Positions 57,655 through 64,000 of a stretch of 64,000 nt of DNA are shown piece after piece. A program made the position numbers and the translations under genes. Under the pieces are notes generated by a model. It was not told the origin of the DNA and did no database searches. It saw nothing but the letters and a program-made list of their open reading frames with translations. The first letter of the stretch is position 1. The number at the start of each line of letters is the position of its first letter. The stretch comes from Chaetoderma sp. LZ-2023a. Lineage: Eukaryota; Mollusca; Caudofoveata; Chaetodermatida; Chaetodermatidae. Where the stretch lies: positions 104,040,028 through 104,104,027 of the forward strand of contig CM067370.1 of NCBI GenBank assembly GCA_034401795.1, read 5' to 3'.

Positions 57655-57752
57655 CAGGGTCCGTAATGTAACGCTAAGTATTGGTAGATCTCGAAGGGAA
57701 ATTGAAATTTCCTTCATTCTCCTTCGATCAATACTTACCATTACATTACTTA
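57655..57752. repeat. ICR-like segment of DIRS copy C
   Basis: GTCCGTAATGTAACGC..AAGTATTGG at the left and CAATACTTACCATTACATTA at the right form an inverted pair with a central GAAATTGAAATTTCC. The layout parallels the copy B ICR, including the preceding GCCTC..GGGGC..GGAGGC..GGTCCGTA context. Confidence 0.6.
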
Positions 57753-57859
57753 TTGATAACACCAGATGTGATCAGTTACCTGGTGGGAAGGGGCAAGCCA
57801 GATAAAACTTAGCATGCAGAGAAAGAATGAGATTAAACTTATCACAAGGTACTTTTCAA

Positions 57860-58760
57860 AGAAGACCGACAAGCACACTGACCGACTCACATTCGCATAA
57901 CCGCACCCCACCCCTTTCTCCAGCAAGGGAAGAGAACATGTATCTCGTCTGAAAACACAAGAATGTCAAGAGAGTTAATTTCGGTAAGATTGGTTTACCG
58001 GGATATTTCAAAGATTCATTCTTTGAAAAAACTCTGCTCGCGGGAGCAGTTGCAGACCTACTCCAGAAACAATAAATCGGTCCCTCTCTGCTGAAAGCGC
58101 ATGGATCTTGCTGCACCTTCTTGCCGAGGAAGCTGCCAGAAGAAAGGCCACCTTCAGAGTCAAATGCTTTAGGCTAATTGAACCCAAGTGTTCGAAAGGG
58201 TGCTTGGTTAGCACACTAAGTACCATAGCTAGACTCCAGGCTGGAATGACTACTGGTTGTCTCGGTCAGATATTGCTCATTCCCTTCACTATCACGCTTA
58301 ACTGGGCCACCTCTGGACTATCCCTGTTGGCTAGACAAGGGATAACTGATCCCTGAAGCTGATTTGTACCCAGCAACCGTGATGGGAGTTAAACCGTTAA
58401 AGAAACCGTCACAGAGAGTCTGCTATTTGCTGAATAGATGCTGGAAAGGATCTGCACCACCCTGCAAATTTGTTAACCTTGTTGTTATATGACTTGAAAG
58501 TTGACCTCCTTTTGCAGCTGCGATGCAGTCTGTTGAGAAAATTCTTCTGATGTGGAATGTTGTTTGATAATGTTGTTTGATACCCTCAACGCAATCAATT
58601 TGAACATTTTGGGCCACTAGTGTAGGAAGAGATATTATGTTTGGAATCTCGGGCAGCTGCACTGGATTGTCCACCAACAGATCAAGATCCGTGAACCATG
58701 CCCTGCTGGGCCAAAATGGCGTGATTAGCAGGACCAGGCAGGGTTCTTCACGAATCTTCA
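57860..58760 (-). pseudogene. DIRS tyrosine recombinase remnant, copy C
   Basis: Readable pieces include HLTLKVAFLLAASSARRCSK and IHALSAERDRF (58226-58008), matching the first catalytic Arg segment of copies A and B, and NESLKYPGKPIL (58116-57856). The HxxR and Tyr boxes are missing. The N-terminal domain (58761-58423) is badly broken. Confidence 0.7.
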
Positions 58761-58799
58761 CCAGAACCTTCGGGAGAATGGTGGGTAGATACGCGTACG

Positions 58800-59870
58800 C
58801 GTGTATCCCTTTCTAGCTTATCGCCAGAGCATCTGTATCGACAGCATTTGGATCTGAAATCGGCGAGACATACATTGTGTAAGTCATGACTTGAGCATTG
58901 TCCATTGTGGCGAACAAGTCCACGTTGGGTTTGCCCCAATGCTCGAAGATCCTTTGTAGAACCGGAGGGTTGAGACACCATTCTGTTGGCAGAATCCGCT
59001 GTCTGCGAGAGAAAGCATCCACCAGAATGTTCAATCGCCAAGGAATGTGAGCTACTTTCAAAACAACCGAGTAATTCCTGCATCATTGAATCAAGTTCCA
59101 CACTTTCATACACAGTGTGGGAGATCCGGTCCCGCCTTGGCGATTTATGATACTACATGTACTGTCGAGTTGTCCAACCGTATCAATATCACCGTGCCCC
59201 TGACTTCTGGAAGAAATCTTTCCATTGCCAGTTCCACTGCCATCATTTCTAACAGATTGATATGCAGCTGTCCATGTGCCCGAAACCTGGTGTTCTCCCA
59301 GGCAGGCTCTCCACCCCTCCAGCGATGCATCCGTGTACACGGACAGCTGGGGGTGGGGTAGGTGAAGCTAAACTCATACTAGGAGATTTTGACGCTCCTT
59401 CCACCATGCAAGATGCGAGATTATCCGCTCCAAAACCAGTATAGGTCTTCATAGGACTGATCTCTGTTTCTGCATGAGAAAAGCGTACAGAACCACCTGC
59501 TCCATGGAGACCATTATGACCAGCATCTGAAGAGACCTCCTCACCTGAAAGTCGTTTCCCACTCAAAATCCTTTGAGAATGGCTTGCAAGGAGTCCAGCC
59601 TTGACCCCGATGGATAAACCATGCCGTTCTCTAGCTTGAATCGCTTCCTGAAATAGACAGTGTTGAATTGGTGTTAATTCGGATTTCTCCTTGTTGACTA
59701 TCCACCCTAGCTCTGAAAACAATTTCAGAGTCAGAGTCTCTAACCTGGTTGGCATGTCTGCCTTGATAAGCCAATCGTCTATGTAGGTGTGAAGCCCCAT
59801 GTTATCTTTTCTGAGAAATGCTGTCACCGCCAGGCCCACTCTGGTGAAGACTCTTGGAGCCATCGCTTCA
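58800..59870 (-). pseudogene. DIRS RT (C-terminal half) and RNase H, copy C
   Basis: RT: APRVFTRVGLAVTAFL, the catalytic box HTYIDDWLIKA (near 59790) and WIVNKEKSELTPIQ. RNase H: YTDASLEGWRACLGE (near 59330), then in other frames VRLDNSTV-like and RQGGTGSPTLC segments, and RLNILVDAFSRRQRILPTEW (59061-58960). Frame changes are frequent. Confidence 0.78.
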
Positions 59871-60023
59871 AGCAGTTCCCTAAACTTTGGATCCAGGCCA
59901 ATGCTCTGAATCCGAGCCATGAGCAAAACGCCCTTCCAGATAGCTGCCACAAATGGACGAGGAGCGTCTTCCTCAGATATGGTCGCAACCACGGATGGAT
60001 CAACCCTGGCTAGCCAAGCCAAG

Positions 60024-60143
60024 GCCTCAATCCAATCCATCTCTGAGGATGACATCCCTGTAAACACATCTAGCCATAAGCCAAGGCCTCAATCCAATCC
60101 ATCTCTGAGGACGACATCCCTGTAAACACATCTAGCCATAAGC
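60024..60143. repeat. 60-bp tandem duplication in DIRS copy C
   Basis: AAGGCCTCAATCCAATCC..ATCTAGCCATAAG occurs twice in a row, starting at about 60022 and 60082, with one G/A difference. Confidence 0.85.
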
Positions 60144-60144
60144 A

Positions 60145-60640
60145 CTAGAACCATGTGGTTCCGCCGCCATGAGGATGGCCCGCACGGTAAACTATGCAGA
60201 CCCGTGATACCCCGTATCTAGCCACTGGATCAGGCGTGATAGGAGAGTACCACGCCTGACCAGATCCACCCGCCACTGCATCAATTGGTGGCAAACCAAC
60301 CGACATGGGACAGGCGCCCAGTACCAGTGTGGCCGCAACCACGAGCGGAGCGACTGCCACAGTTTGCACCAAGCCAGGCAGATGGAGGAGAGTTCCGTTC
60401 AGGACGCAATCGACCTCCATACACTCTACCTGCAGCGCCTCGGGCCGCAACAACCACTTCTCCACAGCATCCTCCGACTCTGAAGTCATCGTCGGATGAA
60501 GACACTCAGGAGCCATCTTGGCAAACAGCTCCTGTGTTGGATGGTCTAATTACCGCTACTACACAGTACGGAGGTGGCTGTGGAGAAGCAGAATCCGTCA
60601 GGCTGGAGCCCGACGCGACTGCCAGGGGGGGGGGCATATG
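60145..60640 (-). pseudogene. DIRS gag-like remnant, copy C
   Basis: The minus frame 60516-60145 shows no catalytic motif. It is assigned to gag by position between the RT remnant and the hAT-like insertion, and by Gly/Pro/Val-rich composition and raised GC like gag in copies A and B. Confidence 0.4.
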
Positions 60641-60897
60641 AGATGGCACCACCGACAGCCATACAAGGACCCTGTCCAAGAACAGGGTCCATCCCAAACC
60701 AGGGATGGGGTCAATTCCATTTTATCAATTCCAATTCCATCTCAATTCATTTTATCAATTCCAATAAATTCCGTTTCTACATCAATTCCTTTTATCAATT
60801 CCAATTCCACCCAGAGAAGTTCAATTCCAATTCCATTTGATCAATTCCAAGTCCAATTCCATACCAATATTTACTTGAGATCAACATTGTTATATTT

Positions 60898-61125
60898 TAA
60901 CCCTTTAATGTCAAAGATTGGCCAAGAAAAACTAGATTTATCATTAGCAAATGACCATTTGCACGATAAGACAAGACTATTAAAAAAAATTTAACAATGC
61001 AATGACTGGCTCCGTTATGGAATTAGTCATTCCACGGGTAAATTTTCAAAAAATAGTCGCTTAGCATACGTATGATCCTTCTCAAGACCAGTGCAGAAGG
61101 CATTTTTGGCTGGCTTCTCTGTTAA
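60898..61125. mobile_element. TTAA-type foldback MITE inside the hAT-like element
   Basis: TTAACCCTTTAATGTC at the left, the ATGACTGGCTCCGTTATGG / TTAGTCATTCCACGGG centre, and a degraded right end (CTTCTCTGTTAATATT). Confidence 0.65.
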
Positions 61126-61649
61126 TATTTAAAACAATTAGAGTAAAAATTTTTGTTACCAATAGGTACATGTAGTTATATCTTTCAGTCATATTATTGT
61201 CCAAAAAGTCAACATTCAGCAGATCTTATTTTTAGTTCATTTGACATAATTATAGCTTAATGCCGAGTTTTTTCTGATGAATATGACTAAAGGTTAATGC
61301 CATGTCTAATTATTATAGAAACCTTGCTATATAAATGTTTGCATTAAAAAGCATTTGTATGCAATGTATATAGCACAGTACTGAGTGCGAGTACTGAGCA
61401 CATGTATGTAGAGTTTGAATAACACCTCTAGCCCAGGTGTCTGTTTTAAAAGCTGAGACATTTCACAGAGGTGGTTGTTCAATGATTCTTTTGCTATGTA
61501 GGAGGGTATAATTACAGGGTAATTATTTTGTAATGTACTGCAAGATCAGAGGATTTGATTGAATAAAGGAGGTACAAAGCTCACATAGGATAAAGAGGTT
61601 AATTGGTCACGGGTCATGGAGAATTGAGTTAATTCAATAATGTATTAAC

Positions 61650-61855
61650 ATTCATAGCATTTATCAGATCTTTATTTTGTCAACTGGGAGAGATTATTTT
61701 AGAAAATTTACCATTGGAATTACTGGCTCAGTTATCCAGATAGCCACTCCAGTGGTAAATTTTCAAAAGTAGCCTTCCATTGGCTTGTCAATGGACATTT
61801 CTCAAACTCATTGTGCATACAGTATTTTGGCCGGCTTAGATGTTAAAGGGTTACA
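61650..61855. mobile_element. TTAA-type foldback MITE inside the hAT-like element
   Basis: TTTACCATTGGAATTACTGG facing CACTCCAGTGGTAAATTTTC, then TTAGATGTTAAAGGGTTA at the right end. The left end is degraded. Confidence 0.65.
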
Positions 61856-62389
61856 GGCTAACTTGCTCATCACTGAATTATTAGTATCTCAAATTCTAGT
61901 CTTCAAACCAAACGTATAGCTAAGTTGTTGAAATTAATTTTAATAGAAAAATTGTAGCCATAGGAGACAAAAGTAGTCAGTCAAATTAATTTTAAAATAT
62001 TCAATAAAACATCTAATAACAGCTGGCATAATAAATATCAACCTGCATATAGAATGAAATGTGGTATATGATATAGATCATTTAGGATGAAATGTATTAA
62101 GGGCATATAAAGAGCAGTGTATGATTTATAGATATCACATGTACATTTTATAGCCAACAATGTTCAGTAAATCTTTAACAAATATGACTGGAATTGATTG
62201 AAATTGAATTTATCAATTCCGGTCAATTCAAATTATCAATTACAAATCCAATTCCAATTCCGGGGTCTTAAAATTTATCAATTCCAATTCCAAAGTCCTC
62301 AGATTTATCAATTCCAATTCTGGAATTGAATTGGAATTGGCTGATCAATTCTAATTCCAATCGGAATTGACCCCACCATGTACCAAACA

Positions 62390-62840
62390 CTGGAAGAGGT
62401 TGTGCCACAGCCTTAGTGATAATGGCTGACATCATGGTGGGCAGGACACTATGCAAGAAACCTGTCGTTTTACATGGCCCCTCTTCTCTAGTTGGTTTTC
62501 CTTATTCCTCAAATTTTCCATTCATTTGTTTTGCCTTTTATGTTGTGTGTGATCTCACACCTTCTTGTACATCTTCATATTCCTTGGTCTTTGCCAACTT
62601 TTGGCTATGCCTGTATCTCCTAACTTCATTTTCCTTTTTGAGCTTGTTTCTTTTAGTTTTGGGTGCTGTGTTAGATATTCCCGCTGTTGTTTTCGGTACT
62701 GTCTCAGTCGCTCCTGTTACCTTTCTCAAATTGCAGCCAGTTTCACAGGGTCTTTATGTTTTCTCTCGTCATTTTTTTTCAATTTTAGTTTCTGTATCCA
62801 TGTTTATGATTTACGATGTTGAAATAAATTAACTAAAACA
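62390..62840 (-). pseudogene. probable 5' (gag) part of DIRS copy C beyond the hAT insertion
   Basis: The minus frame carries a Lys/Arg/Glu-rich stretch (TKRNKLKKENEVRRYRHSQK) and, in another frame up to the hAT target, LPTMMSAIITKAVAQPLPVF. The charged stretch resembles the coiled-coil-like N-terminus of gag in copy B. The assignment rests on position and composition. Confidence 0.4.
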
Positions 62841-62896
62841 TGTTTATGGTCGCAAGTCAGAAGTTGGTACCCCAGAAATGGTGGACTTGTTACACG

Positions 62897-63602
62897 TTAT
62901 AAATTTTTCTTAGGTTCAAATTCTACTATCTTTTGAAGCAGTGCACCTAGAAAAGACAGTAAGGCATCATAACACTAATTATCTCCCCCTTCAGATTATC
63001 TTTTGAAGTGTTGCACCGGGAAAAGAAAGGTATAATTACTCTGCTTATTATCTTCCCCTTCTTTGCCCTGTAGGTGGGGCTTAGAATACACCTTCCGTAT
63101 CCTCTGCGTGTCGTAAGAGGCGACTAAAGGAGGTAAGGGTGAGGTAACCCTGATAGAAACCTCGAGTGCTGAAGACAGAGGTTCCAGGCCGCACAGCGCA
63201 CTTTAATAAACCATGGATCCACGCACTTAACGCTTATGATCATGTCGATAGTCACTTACAGGACTGGCGGTATGATCAGCGAACGAAAAGAAGAAAGAAG
63301 AAGATCTTCCCCTTCAGATAAGACCATTCCAATGTCATTTGACTTGATAATAAGAGAGTTGTGCTCCAATACGTCCACCTATGTAAGAGGTGGACTAGGT
63401 GGCAGAGGAGATGGTGGCGGAGTAATCATTTAAACTTAGGTAAACATTGGAGTACAACTCTCTAATTATCAATTCAAATGACATGAGAATGGTCTTATCT
63501 GAAGGGGAAGATAATAAGCAGAGTAATTATACCTTTCTTTTCCCGGTGCAACACTTCAAAAGATAATCAAATTTGAACCCAAGATAAATTTATATAATGG
63601 TA
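62897..63602. mobile_element. long-TIR element (~160-bp arms) with a nested insertion
   Basis: The left arm (62897-63061, resuming at 63316-63385) is the inverse of the right arm (about 63440-63602). Landmarks: GGTTCAAATT, ATCTTTTGAAGTGTTGCACC, ATTACTCTGCTTATTATC, AGATAAGACCATTC and GAGAGTTGT.CTCCAA. A 68-bp block is duplicated within the left arm (from about 62931 and 62993). No ORF of note. Confidence 0.72.
63062..63303 (+). mobile_element. LINE 3'-end or SINE-like insertion, 242 bp
   Basis: The 12-bp TSD ATCTTCCCCTTC lies at 63050-63061 and 63304-63315. The insert contains GTCGTAAGAGGCGACTAAA and ends GATCAGCGAACGAAAAGAAG plus GAA-rich repeats. This tail is close to the 3' end of the LINE at 36499-40256 (GATACCAGCGATCGAAAAG, then AAGAAG). 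The upstream 200 bp do not match that LINE, so it is either a 5'-truncated relative or a SINE using the same tail. Confidence 0.75.
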
Positions 63603-64000
63603 ACGAGTCCATAATATTTTACTGATGACCAAGTATCACTTGGACAAATCAGAGATCACTTCAGATCGGGAACATGCAGAGTTGCCCATATGCGTCCTTT
63701 TGCGCGTATATACGCATAAAAATGGCAGAGGGACGCATAAAAATTAACCCTCTGCGTCCCTGAGGACGCACAAGGGACGCAGTGAAAAAGAGTAACGGAA
63801 ACTGGTAACTTTGCGTGAGCTTAATTAGCGATTATATTATCGTGTGTGTATATTTATTTGTGCATGTTTTTACTTTAAAAAATATACCTAATGTATTGTG
63901 TGTTCAATAAAAACGAACTTACTGCGTTGTTTAAGACTATTATTTGTTGTATGTTTTCTTGCACAGCCCAAAGTTGTTAATGCCCATAAATCAGATTCAA
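63603..64000. other. unassigned right edge with palindromic GCGTCC repeats
   Basis: Around 63688-63785 the motif GGGACGCA and its complement TGCGTCCC recur several times, with an arm pair AGAGGGACGCA / TGCGTCCCT. This could be the start of another element running off the window. Confidence 0.35.

Larger units (their letters stand above)
60700..62380. mobile_element. hAT-like element, 1681 bp, inside DIRS copy C
   Basis: The left end is CAGGGATGGGGTCAATTCC and the right end is GGAATTGACCCCACCATG. The 8-bp TSD is TCCCAAAC (60692-60699) versus TACCAAAC (62381-62388), one mismatch. Both ends have arrays of ATCAATTCCAATTCC-type repeats. Foldback MITEs lie inside (60898-61125, 61650-61855). No transposase. 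Confidence 0.82.
57600..62840 (-). mobile_element. DIRS-type retrotransposon copy C, truncated, split by a hAT-like element
   Basis: Minus-strand gag-like remnants (62840-62390 and 60640-60145), RT and RNase H (about 59870-58800), and a tyrosine recombinase remnant (58760-57860) are in DIRS order. The RT lacks its N-terminal half: gag-like sequence runs straight into the AMAPRVFTRVGLAV block. An ICR-like segment lies at 57655-57752. No outer inverted repeats were found, and the left side stops against the hAT-like fragment. Confidence 0.72.

Noticed and set aside
62416-62832. A 138-codon plus-strand ORF with membrane-like segments
   Set aside because: It is antisense to a charged minus-strand gag-like stretch; no signal, domain or splice context.
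52271-64000. First coding exon of NUP35
   Set aside because: I looked for an ATG-containing exon with a phase-compatible GT donor and recognisable N-terminus and found none I could support; it may lie beyond the window.

Overview
This is animal (eukaryotic) DNA: AT-rich, intron-bearing, and dominated by transposable elements, with no operons and no bacterial features. The mix of DIRS-type tyrosine-recombinase retrotransposons, hAT-type elements, a Penelope-like fragment, TTAA-flanked foldback MITEs and elements with central ~150-bp tandem cores resembles marine invertebrate genomes, most likely a mollusc or another lophotrochozoan. That taxon is an inference; the sequence does not prove it.

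The only recognised host gene is NUP35 (nucleoporin Nup35/Nup53, the MPPN/RRM protein of the nuclear pore inner ring), on the minus strand. Eight coding exons join in one reading frame with consistent phases and GT/AG borders: 52146-52270, 50151-50260, 47412-47550, 46405-46477, 21683-21791, 18611-18664, 17323-17392 and 15979-16107. The first coding exon and the C-terminal exon(s) were not found. Everything from about 16 to 52 kb is therefore exon or intron of this gene, and one intron (21792-46404) is 24.6 kb long and packed with nested transposons.

Layout. 1-3230: a 21-bp satellite with two higher-order repeats, running off the left edge. 3281-12967: a decayed DIRS element (A), set in older repeat units that also carry a 1.57-kb hAT-like element with an 8-bp target-site duplication (TSD). 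12968-15963: a 3-kb hAT-like element carrying a second hAT-like element, ending 16 bp from a NUP35 5' splice site. 16-23.3 kb: four NUP35 exons, foldback MITEs and tandem-core elements. 23.5-28.7 kb: a broken transposase-like gene with an XPG/FEN-like block (possibly Academ), interrupted by an hAT-like element. 28.8-30.2 kb: an element with an eight-unit 150-bp tandem core. 31.2-32.6 kb: another hAT-like element. 33.1-43.1 kb: DIRS element B with terminal inverted repeats and an internal complementary region (ICR), split by a LINE with an 8-bp TSD. 45.2-46.3 kb: hAT-like element. 46.4-52.3 kb: four NUP35 exons, a Penelope-like C-terminal fragment and small hAT-like elements. 52.3-56.2 kb: three tandem-core elements. 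56.2-57.6 kb: an hAT-like fragment carrying a piggyBac-type deletion derivative. 57.6-62.8 kb: a truncated DIRS element (C) split by an hAT-like element. 62.9-63.6 kb: a long-TIR element carrying a short LINE/SINE-tail insertion.

Nearly all transposon coding regions are frameshifted or interrupted, so the window records successive insertions into NUP35 introns and probably holds no active element. Coordinates of exons and TSD-flanked elements are precise to a few bases; boundaries of decayed elements are approximate.
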